Assembly: GCA_963771905.1 (NCBI GenBank)
Contig: CAVYVI010000013.1
Location: 34,771 to 98,770 of the forward strand
Direction: 5' to 3'
DNA length: 64,000 nt
Origin: Palsa-147 sp963771905
Lineage (GTDB): Bacteria; Acidobacteriota; Terriglobia; Acidiferrales; UBA7541
Each line of letters starts with the position of its first letter. Positions within the stretch are counted from its first letter, which is position 1. The position numbers and the translations under genes were made by a program. Below, one piece after another: positions 1 to 8,848 of this stretch. Below the pieces are notes generated by a model. It saw only the letters and a list, made by a program, of their open reading frames with translations, was not told the origin of the DNA and made no database searches.

Positions 1-900
1 TGCGCGGCGCGCAATCCGGATTTTCTGCGGACGTTTTTGTTTCTGCACAATGTCGAGCGCTATCTGACCCCCGTCTTCCAGCATAGGCAGCCGTTCTGGT
101 TCTTCGGGCCGATCGTGCTGATCGCGCTGCTGCCGTGGACGGCGCTGCTCTGGCTCGCAGGCGTGGAAGGCCTGCGTCTGTGGCGCGAAAAATCGTGGCA
201 CGACTCGCCCGGCTTTTTCTTCGCGTGCTGGGCGATCTTTCCCGTGGCGTTCTTCAGTTTCTCGCAATCAAAATTGCCGGGTTACATTCTTCCTGTGATT
301 CCGCCGCTCGCATTGATCGTCGCGGTCGCGCTCGATCGCGCCATAGAGAGGCGAGCGCTTTCCGTGCGCTACATGATCGCGAGTGCGGCAATCGCGCTGA
401 CCGGCATTTATCTGTATGGATTTCATGCTCTTCGAAGCTATGCTCCGAGCTTTTTAGGTACGGATTCGGAGCGGACGGCGATTGCCGTAATGCTTCTGCT
501 CATTGTGAGTGCGGTAAGCTGTCCGCCGCGCTGGGCCATCGTCCTCGTGAGTTTGTATATCGTAATGGACCTGTGCGTGGATCCATATATCACCACCGGT
601 TGTGACCTACGATTTTCCGCCAGGCCCATGGCAGCAGCTGCACTCGTTTATAAGCGCATCCCGAAAGCCGGATACGATAACATTGCGGTGTTCCGCGTCC
701 ATCGCAATTGGCAGTACGGTCTGAACTTCTATTTTGGCCGCGTTCTTCCGGAATGGTCGCCGGATTTCACGGGCTCTTCGTTGGTCTTCACAAGTGAAGA
801 AGGGCTTGCGGAATTAGGCCGTGAGGCTGTCGTTACGCCGGAAGCGGAATTCGGTATGCCGCGATGCTACCTCGTACGAGCGCAGCGCCCGCCCCCTTAG
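1..900 (+). CDS. ArnT/PMT-like glycosyltransferase, C-terminal part (5' end outside window)
   Basis: The reading frame is open from base 1 and the stop is at 898-900, so this is the C-terminal 299 residues of a longer protein. The visible start reads NPDFLRTFLFLHNVERY, which matches the loop after the catalytic region of glycosyltransferase family 39 / ArnT proteins. It is followed by several hydrophobic helices and the family-typical FSQSKLPGYILPVIPPLAL segment. These enzymes sit in the inner membrane and move a sugar from a polyprenyl-phosphate carrier to lipid A or protein. The true substrate cannot be told from this part. Its stop overlaps the stop of the convergent hydrolase gene by about three bases, so no dedicated terminator fits between them. 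Confidence 0.8.
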   Translation, partial: CAARNPDFLRTFLFLHNVERYLTPVFQHRQPFWFFGPIVLIALLPWTALLWLAGVEGLRLWREKSWHDSPGFFFACWAIFPVAFFSFSQSKLPGYILPVIPPLALIVAVALDRAIERRALSVRYMIASAAIALTGIYLYGFHALRSYAPSFLGTDSERTAIAVMLLLIVSAVSCPPRWAIVLVSLYIVMDLCVDPYITTGCDLRFSARPMAAAALVYKRIPKAGYDNIAVFRVHRNWQYGLNFYFGRVLPEWSPDFTGSSLVFTSEEGLAELGREAVVTPEAEFGMPRCYLVRAQRPPP

Positions 901-1829
901 TGAACCGGATGTGCGGAAGCAGGGAGAGCCAATAAGAAAAATGAAACGATCATGTTTTCGTAAGCTTTGCGATCGTCATCACCCATCTCGGAATAACTGA
1001 GGCGCTCGATTTCCTGCCGCTTCGGGTCAGGCGATTTCGCGAACAACTGAAATGTCGAGTACGCGAGATTGGGCAGATCTTGCGACTGAATAAAAAGTTT
1101 CGATGTGCCTAATAGGCGACCGAGGTGCGCCGACACGGGTGGTTCCTGTCGATAGGGATAGTTGATGAGCTTGAAACCAATTTCGCAGAACTTCGTCACG
1201 AATGGCAGCGCGGTGAGTCCCGTTTCCTTCGCTTTGAGATCGAGCATCTCGATCGGATCGTCATAAGCCGAGTCCACAGCCAGAGCGGCAACGCGAGGAT
1301 CGGCTTCCGCCGCTTCGAGCGCTGCATAGCCGCCCATATCCTTGCCCCAAATGCCAAAGTGCTTCACATCGATGTCTGAGCGCCCAGCGAGCGCGTTGAT
1401 CGCCGCGCGCAATTCGTCGGCTTCGCGATACCCGAGCGTCGTGGCGTTGGAGTTCGTGCCGTGTCCCGAGAAATCGAAAATGAACACGTTGTACTGCTGA
1501 TCTTGCAGAGCGGTCACAAGCGTCAAGACGTCGGATCGCTGCGAACCATAGCCGTGGCAAACAATAATCGTCGGAGCGCCCTGCTGCCCGGGGAAAAACC
1601 AACCTTCGCGTTCGCCACCTTCGATGTTGAAAGTAAACACGCTCGGGTGGCCCATCATGACATTCAAATCGACGGAATTAGGATTCCGCGGCGGCTTCAA
1701 AATCTGATGCAGAAGATAGCCCGCCACGAGGCTTGTGCCAATGAAGGCAAACAGGAGGAGCGCGAAAAGTCCGGATACCACCTTTGCCAGCGCTGTTGTT
1801 GGATAACGAAGCTCGGAAAGGACGGCCAT
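897..1829 (-). CDS. Membrane-anchored alpha/beta hydrolase-fold protein with atypical catalytic site
   Basis: 310 residues. An N-terminal hydrophobic segment (about residues 18-42) suggests a membrane anchor with the hydrolase domain outside the cytoplasm. The alpha/beta hydrolase fold is seen in the oxyanion HG motif (IIVCHGYGS, about 88-96), the FDFSGHG strand-turn and a nucleophile elbow followed by GGYAALEAA. In the elbow, which is normally G-x-S-x-G-G, the sequence is G-K-D-M-G-G, so Asp164 replaces serine. The usual C-terminal catalytic histidine is not evident: the tail reads SEMGDDDRKAYENM where a GH or H motif is expected. It may be a non-hydrolytic homologue or use Asp chemistry. 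No operon partner; convergent with the glycosyltransferase. Confidence 0.75.
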   Translation of the reverse strand: MAVLSELRYPTTALAKVVSGLFALLLFAFIGTSLVAGYLLHQILKPPRNPNSVDLNVMMGHPSVFTFNIEGGEREGWFFPGQQGAPTIIVCHGYGSQRSDVLTLVTALQDQQYNVFIFDFSGHGTNSNATTLGYREADELRAAINALAGRSDIDVKHFGIWGKDMGGYAALEAAEADPRVAALAVDSAYDDPIEMLDLKAKETGLTALPFVTKFCEIGFKLINYPYRQEPPVSAHLGRLLGTSKLFIQSQDLPNLAYSTFQLFAKSPDPKRQEIERLSYSEMGDDDRKAYENMIVSFFLLALPASAHPVH

Positions 1830-1990
1830 CCGGTTTTTACAAAAATCCTCGTTTCAGGGGCTTCGCGTTGGATGGTAGCACAATTCTTGCTAAGGCCTGG
1901 TGTCCACCTTGCTGTATTTGAGCGTTGAGTAACAGTTGGGCGCGGGACGATGGAAGGCTATACTTCTGTGAGGGGCCGGACCCAAAAGCC

Positions 1991-2923
1991 ATGCACCTTG
2001 TGGATCTCCGCCAGATGCAGACGCGCGAGCTCGAGCGCCTGTTCGATGAAGAAGCTGCACACTGGCGGGATGAGCTCCACTGGGATTACCGCCCCTCCCT
2101 CGACCTGATCCGGCGGTTCGTTGATTCGCACTCGCTCGGAGGCTACGTCGCGCTCGAAGATGGTCAACCGGCGGGATACGGCTTCTACGTCCTCGAAGAT
2201 CACAAAGGACTGATCGGCGGACTGTATGCGTCCTCACGCTTTTCGCAGACACCGGTGACGCACGGTCTGCTGACGGACATGCTTGCGACGCTGCGCGCCA
2301 CGCCGCGGCTCACTCGCGTGGAAGCGCAGCTGATGCCGTTTGGCGTGGCGCTCGACCCCGTTTATCTCTCTCAACACTTTCATCTCTATTCGCGCGAGTT
2401 TATGCTGCTCCATCTCGCTTCGGCAGGTTTGAAGGCCAAGCCGATTTCGGCAGGTCTGCGACTGGAACGCTGGACGGATCGCAACTTTGAAACGTGCGCG
2501 AAGTTGATTCAGCTTGCATACGCCGATCACGTCGACGGCGAAATCAACGACCAATATCGCAGCGAGGCCGGTGGGATGAAATTTCTGCGGAACATCGTGA
2601 TCCTGCCGGGCTGCGGCCAATTTCTTCCGGAAGCGTCATTCGTCGTCCGGCCGGCGAATGGAGACGCGCCGGTCGGCATGGTGCTGACGTCGACGGTTGC
2701 CGAGGGCGTCGGACACACGACGCAGATTTGCGTAAAGCCCGGATATCGCGGCAGCGGCATCGGGCGGCATTTGATGGAAGCATCGATTCAGGCTTTGCGC
2801 GCGCGGCATTTTCACTCTCTTTCGCTCACCGTGACGGCCGCGAATGCCAATGCCGTGCAGATGTACAAGGATCTGGGATTCGGAACGATCAAGACGTTTG
2901 CGGCGGGGGTCTGGCAGGCTTAG
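1991..2923 (+). CDS. GNAT-family N-acetyltransferase
   Basis: 310 residues from ATG 1991. The frame is open further upstream to a TTG at 1925, but the family-like sequence starts at MHLVDLRQMQ. The C-terminal half carries the acetyl-CoA-binding signature (TQICVKPGYRGSGIGRHLM) followed by the NANAVQMYKDLGF helix, both typical of the GNAT fold. The N-terminal half looks like a second, degenerate GNAT-like domain (GYVALEDGQPAGYGFYVLED). GNAT enzymes transfer an acetyl group from acetyl-CoA to an amine; the acceptor is unknown here. It is a single gene between two leftward transcription units. Confidence 0.8.
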   Translation: MHLVDLRQMQTRELERLFDEEAAHWRDELHWDYRPSLDLIRRFVDSHSLGGYVALEDGQPAGYGFYVLEDHKGLIGGLYASSRFSQTPVTHGLLTDMLATLRATPRLTRVEAQLMPFGVALDPVYLSQHFHLYSREFMLLHLASAGLKAKPISAGLRLERWTDRNFETCAKLIQLAYADHVDGEINDQYRSEAGGMKFLRNIVILPGCGQFLPEASFVVRPANGDAPVGMVLTSTVAEGVGHTTQICVKPGYRGSGIGRHLMEASIQALRARHFHSLSLTVTAANANAVQMYKDLGFGTIKTFAAGVWQA

Positions 2924-3017
2924 GCCGGTTTCGTGACGTTGGGACGATGGCGGGTCGCGAGCAAAGTTGTCCTTTGGAGCTCAGGGTAAGAGAACCCGCC
3001 TCGCTATAACCGTACCG

Positions 3018-3482
3018 CTATTTGCGGGCGCGTTCGCGGAGGAGACCTTTGAGCTCGGACATGAACTCTTTCACGTCCTTGAAGTCGAGGTAGACGGAGG
3101 CGAAGCGCACGTAGGCAACCTTATCGAGCTTCTTCAGCCGCGACATCAGCAGCTCGCCAATTTCCACCGTCGTGCGTTCGCGCTCGGCGGCTTCGCTGAC
3201 GTATTGCTCGGCTTCATCGACGATGGCTTCGAGTCGCGGCGTCGGTACGGGTCGTTTTTCACAGGCTTTCAGCAAACCTTGCAAAATTTTCTTCCGTTCG
3301 AAGCGCTCGCGGCGTCCGTCTTTCTTGATGACCATGTACGGAACTTCGTCGATGCGTTCGTAGGTGGTGAAGCGGCGATTGCATTTCAAACATTCGCGCC
3401 GGCGGCGAATGAGATCGCCGGCGCGCCCTTCGCGAGAATCCACCACTTTGTCGTCGATGTTTCCGCAAAAGGGGCATTTCAC
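3018..3482 (-). CDS. nrdR: Transcriptional repressor NrdR
   Basis: 154 residues from GTG 3482, the usual NrdR length. The N-terminal zinc ribbon has the four cysteines C3, C6, C31 and C34 (KCPFCG and CLKC) with the RRRRECLKCNRRFTTYER signature. An ATP-cone domain follows (about 49-139, beginning VIKKDGRRERF). NrdR binds ATP/dATP and represses ribonucleotide reductase genes by binding NrdR boxes. The GTG start overlaps the stop of the upstream membrane-protein gene as GTGA (3479-3482), indicating translational coupling. The frame continues upstream through that gene, but those residues are an out-of-frame shadow and not part of NrdR. Confidence 0.97.
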   Translation of the reverse strand: MKCPFCGNIDDKVVDSREGRAGDLIRRRRECLKCNRRFTTYERIDEVPYMVIKKDGRRERFERKKILQGLLKACEKRPVPTPRLEAIVDEAEQYVSEAAERERTTVEIGELLMSRLKKLDKVAYVRFASVYLDFKDVKEFMSELKGLLRERARK

Positions 3483-4624
3483 CGGCTCGCTTCTCCTGTG
3501 GTTCCATGATTCGAATCTGAACTGTCTTGCAACATGTGCGCTTCCGCTTCTTCGACCGTAGCTTTCCGCTCGGCTTTCGCTTCGCGGCGCAGGTCGCCCA
3601 TCGACCAACCTTCGCGCAGCATCAGCGGCAAACCAACGAGACTCCCGGACGTGAAGGTGATGAGCCAGCACGTAATGGCCATCGCGGCCGCCGGCTCCTT
3701 TTCTACTCCAAAGAGAACCGTCAAGACAAGGAACGTCGCAACCTGCGCGCCGCCGCCGACACCGGGAAGTTGCAGGGCCGAACCGATCATCGTAAAAGCG
3801 AGAATGAGCATCGCCGCGGAAAAATCGATATTGGCGAGCGTCCCGCCGAAGGCGTGCGCGACCCAGACGTAAATGTAGACGACCAGAATCCAGTGCACCG
3901 CGGTCCAGGCGATGGCGGCGCCGAGGTCGCCCCAAGTTCGAAGGGCGTGAAGTCCTTCGCTGACCCCGGCAATGAGCGCTGCAAACTTGGCGCGAATCGT
4001 CGAGCGGTCTTTCGCCTCGATCAGGGAGCGCTCGAGGCGCTTCGCCAATGCGCCCGCACCGTGCAGACGAAAGTAAATCAGGAAGCAGACGAGAATCGCG
4101 AAGGCGATGAGCAGCGCGGCGCCGCTCCGGCGCACCGCGTGCATGAAGGGAGTTCCCTGTCCGGTCGCGAGTGTGCCGTGGGAAACTTCAAGAAGAGCAA
4201 GGCCCGCAAAGACGGCGGTGGCGCCGGCGTCACAAATGCGTTCAAGAAGATAGACGCCGAACATGCCAGTGACGGGAAGATTTTCCTTACGCGCAATAAG
4301 GAGCGGGCGGATTGGTTCGCCCGCGCGACCGAGCAGGAAAAGGCATGCAAAGCCCATCAAAGTGGCCGCATACACGCTGAGGAAGCTTCCTTTGCCGAGA
4401 TAGCGCGAAAAACGAATCCAGCGAAGGGAGCGAATGGCGTAAGCCGCATACGTCGCGGCAACAGCGAGAAGAAGGAGCCAGACATTGGATTGGCTCCACG
4501 ATTTGCCGAGAAGCTGCCAGCGAAAGCCTTCGAGCGCGATCGAATTGTGAAATTTGTAGAGAAGCGCGGCGAGAACGACGACCGCAAGAAGAAGAATGAG
4601 AGATCTTCGAAGCGGCCGTCGCAT
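3479..4624 (-). CDS. Flippase-like / LPG synthase transmembrane-domain protein
   Basis: 381 residues from ATG 4624 (MRRPLRRSLILLLAV). Upstream in-frame codons are of poor quality and rejected. The protein is almost entirely hydrophobic with about eight predicted helices. It carries the hallmark LLGRAGEPIRPLLIARKE of the lysylphosphatidylglycerol synthase transmembrane family (PF03706, formerly UPF0104). There is no C-terminal aminoacyl-transferase domain, so it is a stand-alone flippase-like protein, probably moving lipids or lipid-linked sugars across the inner membrane. Coupled to nrdR through a GTGA overlap; divergent from the methyltransferase at 4728. Confidence 0.85.
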   Translation of the reverse strand: MRRPLRRSLILLLAVVVLAALLYKFHNSIALEGFRWQLLGKSWSQSNVWLLLLAVAATYAAYAIRSLRWIRFSRYLGKGSFLSVYAATLMGFACLFLLGRAGEPIRPLLIARKENLPVTGMFGVYLLERICDAGATAVFAGLALLEVSHGTLATGQGTPFMHAVRRSGAALLIAFAILVCFLIYFRLHGAGALAKRLERSLIEAKDRSTIRAKFAALIAGVSEGLHALRTWGDLGAAIAWTAVHWILVVYIYVWVAHAFGGTLANIDFSAAMLILAFTMIGSALQLPGVGGGAQVATFLVLTVLFGVEKEPAAAMAITCWLITFTSGSLVGLPLMLREGWSMGDLRREAKAERKATVEEAEAHMLQDSSDSNHGTTGEASR

Positions 4625-4727
4625 CGGAGGCGACCGTAGCAGCAAGCGTCCGGGAGTGTCAAGGAGGGCTGAAGAGCGGGGACGGCGAAGAACGGAGTAA
4701 GATCGGCGGGCGCGAACGGAGCAGAAC

Positions 4728-5474
4728 ATGCCACGGCTGTTTAAGACAATCCTTCCGCGAATCAAGAAATCGCTGAACGAGCGCGGGGTGATGGCGACGC
4801 TGTTCCGCGGAGTGCTCCTCCCCGTTCATTTGTATCGCGAGCACCGGACCGCGAAAGCGCTCGCAGGAGAGCAGCGGCGCAGCGAATTCGATTTGGCGCA
4901 TGGGGTGGAAACCGACGGCGATCTGGGTGGCTGGACGTATCTGAGCGATCTGGATATCCCGAGCGCGAATTGGATTTACGGCCGGAACTACGCGGGCACC
5001 GAGCCGGAGCGATTCGCTGCGGTACTGGCGAGCCTCCCGATTTCGTTTGAGGAGTTTGAGTTCGTCGATTTTGGCTCCGGCAAGGGGCGCGTGCTGCTGA
5101 TGGCGTCCGAAGTCCCTTTCAAGAAAATCGTGGGAATCGAGTTTTCACCGGAGCTTCATGCGATCGCGCGGCAAAATATCGCCAAGTATTCGAGTCCGGG
5201 ACAACGACGCAAATCAATCGAATCCGTGTGCATGGACTTTGTCGAGTTCGAGTTGCCCCCAGAACCCTGTGTCCTGTATTTCTTCGATCCATGCGAAGCA
5301 AGGGTGATGAATCAGGTGCTCGAGAGGATTCGCCGGTCATTGCGGAAAAATCCGAGGAAGATATATCTAGTATACGTTGCGCCATCGAATGAGCGATTGC
5401 TGGACTGCGCCGATTTCCTCCGGAAGGCTAACGAAAACGAAGCGTTCAATTTCCGCGTTTACGAGAGCATCTGA
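4728..5474 (+). CDS. Class I SAM-dependent methyltransferase
   Basis: 248 residues from ATG 4728. The SAM-binding motif I is clear (EFVDFGSGKGRVLLMAS), followed by the acidic motif IVGIEFSPELH and a Rossmann-type order of strands. Motif IV is LYFFDPCE. The N-terminal roughly 90 residues (lysine/arginine rich, LYREHRTAKAL) have no recognised domain. The substrate is unknown; the FFDPCE variant resembles small-molecule or protein methyltransferases rather than base methylases. It is divergent from the flippase-like gene and convergent with the permease gene ending at 5517. Confidence 0.8.
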   Translation: MPRLFKTILPRIKKSLNERGVMATLFRGVLLPVHLYREHRTAKALAGEQRRSEFDLAHGVETDGDLGGWTYLSDLDIPSANWIYGRNYAGTEPERFAAVLASLPISFEEFEFVDFGSGKGRVLLMASEVPFKKIVGIEFSPELHAIARQNIAKYSSPGQRRKSIESVCMDFVEFELPPEPCVLYFFDPCEARVMNQVLERIRRSLRKNPRKIYLVYVAPSNERLLDCADFLRKANENEAFNFRVYESI

Positions 5475-5516
5475 CGTGGCACGAAGCTTGATTCCGATGG
5501 CGGAGCCTTTTCGAGG

Positions 5517-8177
5517 TTATTCGTGGCGCAATGCAACCATAGGGTCGACGCGCATGGCTCGGCGCGTGGGAACATAAGTTGCAACGAAGCCCACGAGCGT
5601 CAACAATAGGGCGACACCAACAAACGTGAGCGGGTCGGCGGGCCTCACCGCAAAAAGCAAATTCGAAAGGAAACGCGCCAGCCCCAGTGCCACCGGAATG
5701 CCAATTGCCAGGCCAAGCAACACAAGCCTGGCCGATTCCGAAAGTATCAACCAGAGAACGCTTGCCGGGGTCGCGCCGAGCGCGACGCGAATTCCGATCT
5801 CGTGCGTCCGGCAGGATACCGAATAGGAAATGACGCCGAAAATCCCCGCCGCGGCAAGCAGGAGCGCAATGACGCCGAATAGACTGACGAATAACATGCG
5901 ATACCTGGGCTGCGCGACGGAAGACTCGATGGCGTCCGACATTGATTCGACGTCCGTCACCGGCAGATCTTTGTCGACATTCTGCAATTCCCGCCGAATC
6001 GCGGCGGCCACACTGGATGAACTCAAGCTGCTCTTCGTGACCACGACTACGCCCCAGAAAGGTGCCTGATCGAACGGCACGTACATCATCGGCCCGGGAG
6101 CCTGGCTGAGCGAAACATCGCGCACGTCGCCGACGATCCCGACGATTTCGCGCGTGACGTCGGTGTCGGGCGGAAAACCAAAAATAAGGTGCTTGCCGAT
6201 CGGATTCTCATTCGGAAAATAGAATTGCGCCAACGCCTCGCTAATAACGGCAACACGCGGCGCCGACGGCGAGTCCCGCTGGTCGAAAAAACGGCCACGC
6301 AACAACGGAATTTCCATGACCTGGAAATAATTCGGGCTGATGGCGGCGAAATCCGCCGTGCTGGACACTCCGGGTGGTAACGGAGGACCTCCCTCAATTT
6401 TGAAGCCGAGATTTACATTGTCATCAGCAACCGGCGGGGGAAGCACCACTGCCGAGTTGGCTAAGCCAGGCGAAGCTTGAATACGCGCCATCAACTGGTC
6501 GGAAAAGGCGGTCCACTGTTGCGGCTTCGAATATTCGAAGTGCGGCAGCGAAACCTCGGCCTTCACGAGGTGCTGAACTTCAAAGCCGGGACTCACGGAT
6601 GTGAGCGTGACAAAGCTGCGGAGCAGCAAACCCGCCCCCACGAGCAGGACCATCGCCAACGCAAATTCCAGCGCCGCCAGGAAGCTGCGCGCGCGCCGTC
6701 GCCCGCCGCCTTCGCTCGAGCGCCCCGCGCCTTCCTTGAGGCTCGCCTGTACATCCGAGCGCGCGGCAAAGACGGCCGGCGCCAGGCCAAAAACGACGCT
6801 CGCGGTGAACGAAAGTAACAGCGCAAAGCCCAGCACCCATCCGTCGACGCGAATCGCGCGTAGCTGGGGTAAGTCCGCCGGGAGGAGCGAACTCAAGCCC
6901 TGAATGCCCCACTCCGCAAGCAGCACGCCGGCAATTCCGCCGAGCAATCCCATGACGGCGCTCTCGACGAGCAATTGCCGCACGATTCGCGATCGTCCTG
7001 CACCCAAAGCGATCCGCACTGCCATCTCTTTCGATCGGGAAGTCGCGCGCGTCAAAAGCAGATTTGCGATGTTGGCGCAGGCGATCAAGAGCACGAGGCC
7101 CACCGCGCCGGACAGTACGAGCAGCGCGGATTTCGAACTTCCGACGATCTCCTCTTGCATCGGGATAACGCGGATCGTCCAGCCGGCGCTATCCGCCGGG
7201 GATTCCTTGGCGAGATTCGAGTTGATCTCGTCCATCTCCGCCTGAGCCTGTGCCATCGAAACGCCCGGCTTCAGGCGTGCCAGGACGGCCATCCAATGCC
7301 CGCCATGCCGCGTCATCCAGGTACCGAACAGAGGATCCTGAACCAGCGGTATCCAGATTTGCTCGCTCTTTGCGAAAACCGGAGAGCGAAATCCCGCGTG
7401 CATGATTCCAATTACGGTGAAAGAACGCTTGTCGAGGTTGATGGACCTGCCGACGATCTTCGGGTCTCCTCCGAACGTTTCGCGCCACAAATTTTCACTC
7501 AGTATGACCACCGGCGCGGCGCCTTGCTTGCCGTCCTCGGGAACGAACGTACGTCCTAGAAGCGGGCGTCCGTCCAGAACGGAGAAAAAACCCGGCGTAA
7601 CGACGCTGGTGCGCACGACGGCAGGCTCGCCGCTCCCCGTCAATGTAAGTTCGTGCCTTTGACTACTTGCCATCTCGCTAAAAACACGATTCTGCTTTCG
7701 CCACTCCTCGAAGTTCGGATACGAGCAGCCGGTTTCTTTCACTCCCTCTTGCAAGTTCGCTTCGAACACGAAGACCAGTTGCTCAGGATTGGTATAAGGC
7801 AGCGGCCTCAAAAGCACGGCATTGACGACACTGAAAATCGCTGCGTTTGCGCCGATGCCCAGCGCAAGCGTGAGGATCACAATGGCCGTAAACCCAGGAG
7901 ATTTGCGCAGCATACGCAGGCCATATTGAATGTCCTGCATCAGCGATTCGACGAAATGCACGCCGCGCGCCTCGCGGCATTCTTCCTTGGCTCGATCGAG
8001 GCCGCCAAACGCAAGTCGCGCGCGACGCATCGCCTCCTCGCGCGCCACGCCGCCCCGGATCAAATCCTCGGCGTAAGCTTCGACGTGAAAACGGAGCTCC
8101 GAATCCATCTCGCCTTCCACGCGAGCGCGACGCAGGATTGCGTGCGTCCAGGATCGGAGGCGAGACCCCAACGTCAC
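5517..8177 (-). CDS. ADOP-type ABC transporter permease (MacB/FtsX family)
   Basis: 886 residues from GTG 8177. It has an N-terminal cytoplasmic prefix (about 70 residues, RARVEGEMDSELRFHVEAYAEDL) typical of the acidobacterial duplicated orphan permeases, then MacB periplasmic-core and FtsX domains present twice. The first block starts QDIQYGLRMLRKSPGFTAI with TM helix LALGIGANAAIFSVVNAVLLRPLPY. FtsX helices lie near residues 370-480, and a second FtsX block is at the C-terminus (GVISYSVSCRTHEIGIRVALGA). No ATPase gene is adjacent, hence 'orphan'. Its function is unknown; related MacB systems expel peptides or stress the envelope. The GTG start overlaps the PadR stop as GTGA (8174-8177), so the two are translationally coupled and probably co-regulated by PadR. 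Confidence 0.93.
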   Translation of the reverse strand: MTLGSRLRSWTHAILRRARVEGEMDSELRFHVEAYAEDLIRGGVAREEAMRRARLAFGGLDRAKEECREARGVHFVESLMQDIQYGLRMLRKSPGFTAIVILTLALGIGANAAIFSVVNAVLLRPLPYTNPEQLVFVFEANLQEGVKETGCSYPNFEEWRKQNRVFSEMASSQRHELTLTGSGEPAVVRTSVVTPGFFSVLDGRPLLGRTFVPEDGKQGAAPVVILSENLWRETFGGDPKIVGRSINLDKRSFTVIGIMHAGFRSPVFAKSEQIWIPLVQDPLFGTWMTRHGGHWMAVLARLKPGVSMAQAQAEMDEINSNLAKESPADSAGWTIRVIPMQEEIVGSSKSALLVLSGAVGLVLLIACANIANLLLTRATSRSKEMAVRIALGAGRSRIVRQLLVESAVMGLLGGIAGVLLAEWGIQGLSSLLPADLPQLRAIRVDGWVLGFALLLSFTASVVFGLAPAVFAARSDVQASLKEGAGRSSEGGGRRRARSFLAALEFALAMVLLVGAGLLLRSFVTLTSVSPGFEVQHLVKAEVSLPHFEYSKPQQWTAFSDQLMARIQASPGLANSAVVLPPPVADDNVNLGFKIEGGPPLPPGVSSTADFAAISPNYFQVMEIPLLRGRFFDQRDSPSAPRVAVISEALAQFYFPNENPIGKHLIFGFPPDTDVTREIVGIVGDVRDVSLSQAPGPMMYVPFDQAPFWGVVVVTKSSLSSSSVAAAIRRELQNVDKDLPVTDVESMSDAIESSVAQPRYRMLFVSLFGVIALLLAAAGIFGVISYSVSCRTHEIGIRVALGATPASVLWLILSESARLVLLGLAIGIPVALGLARFLSNLLFAVRPADPLTFVGVALLLTLVGFVATYVPTRRAMRVDPMVALRHE

Positions 8178-8515
8178 ACTTTCTCCGGCAAGGTGTGGAG
8201 GATGCCCGCAATGACGTCGGCCATGCGGTTCCAATTTTGAGTTTCCGTGTGTAGGCGGCGCTTCCCCGCCGCTGTGAGGCGGTAGTATTTGGCCTTGCGA
8301 TTATTTTCCGACTCACCCCATTCACTCGCGATCCAGCCTTGGTGTTCCAGACGATAGAGGGCTGGATAGAGTGAGCCCTGCTGAATTTCGAGGCGATTGT
8401 CTGAAATCTGCTGAATGCGAAGCAAAATGCCATAGCCGTGCAAGGGTCCGAGCGACACGGCTTTGAGAATGAGCATGTCGAGAGTGCCCTGCAACAGGTC
8501 GAGTGGTTTGTTCAT
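8174..8515 (-). CDS. PadR-family transcriptional regulator
   Basis: 113 residues, normal for the short PadR-s2 type. It begins DLLQGTLDMLILKAVSLGPLHGYGI, the classic start of the PadR winged helix. QGSLYPALYRLEHQGWI is the recognition helix and NNRKAKYYRLTAAGKRRL the wing; the C-terminus is a short dimerisation helix. PadR proteins usually repress their own operon and release DNA on binding small molecules. It is the first gene of the pair with the permease. A perfect palindrome lies 11 bp upstream of its start codon (8526-8544) and is the likely autoregulatory operator. Confidence 0.95.
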   Translation of the reverse strand: MNKPLDLLQGTLDMLILKAVSLGPLHGYGILLRIQQISDNRLEIQQGSLYPALYRLEHQGWIASEWGESENNRKAKYYRLTAAGKRRLHTETQNWNRMADVIAGILHTLPEKV

Positions 8516-8525
8516 TGGCGCGGCT

Positions 8526-8544
8526 TTCCTAGACGGTCTAGGAA
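8526..8544. promoter_or_regulatory. Perfect palindrome upstream of padR, candidate PadR operator
   Basis: The sequence TTCCTAGAC-G-GTCTAGGAA is a perfect 9-1-9 inverted repeat whose edge is 11 bp before the padR start codon at 8515. Another CTAG-containing half-site (ATCTAG) lies directly beside it at 8544-8549. Its place between promoter and start, ahead of an autoregulatory-family gene, suggests PadR binding. No binding data are available. Confidence 0.6.
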
Positions 8545-8848
8545 TCTAGTGCGATCCCGCTCGACTGTCAAGAGAGAGATTGCAATCTGCCGCCCCAGAA
8601 GAGATCGAGAAGAACGAGACGCGAACCATGAGCGGGCGCCTCGATCACCGCTGAAACGCGTATTTGCGCGGTCGGGACACTGAAAAGCCGCGTTTGTCGC
8701 AATACCCGCCAAGACCTGGAATTTGCAGCGCTTGTAATTTGGAGCGCAGAGTGACTAAGATGCCGCGAAGCCACGGAACTTTTCGGTAGCAATTTGCGTT
8801 CCATTGTGTGGGACCGGAAGGTGACGCCGGTGGTGGAGCTAACGACGA
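8545..8848. other. Intergenic region between padR and the ECF sigma operon
   Basis: About 300 bases between divergent transcription units. No convincing ORF or RNA gene was found. It must hold the promoter of the leftward padR-permease unit and, at the right side, that of the sigma-factor operon. A GGAG at 8835-8838 serves the TTG start at 8849. Confidence 0.5.

Noticed and set aside
3483..3935. N-terminal extension of the NrdR frame
   Set aside because: This is the opposite-frame shadow of the flippase-like gene; NrdR itself begins at GTG 3482 with the zinc ribbon.
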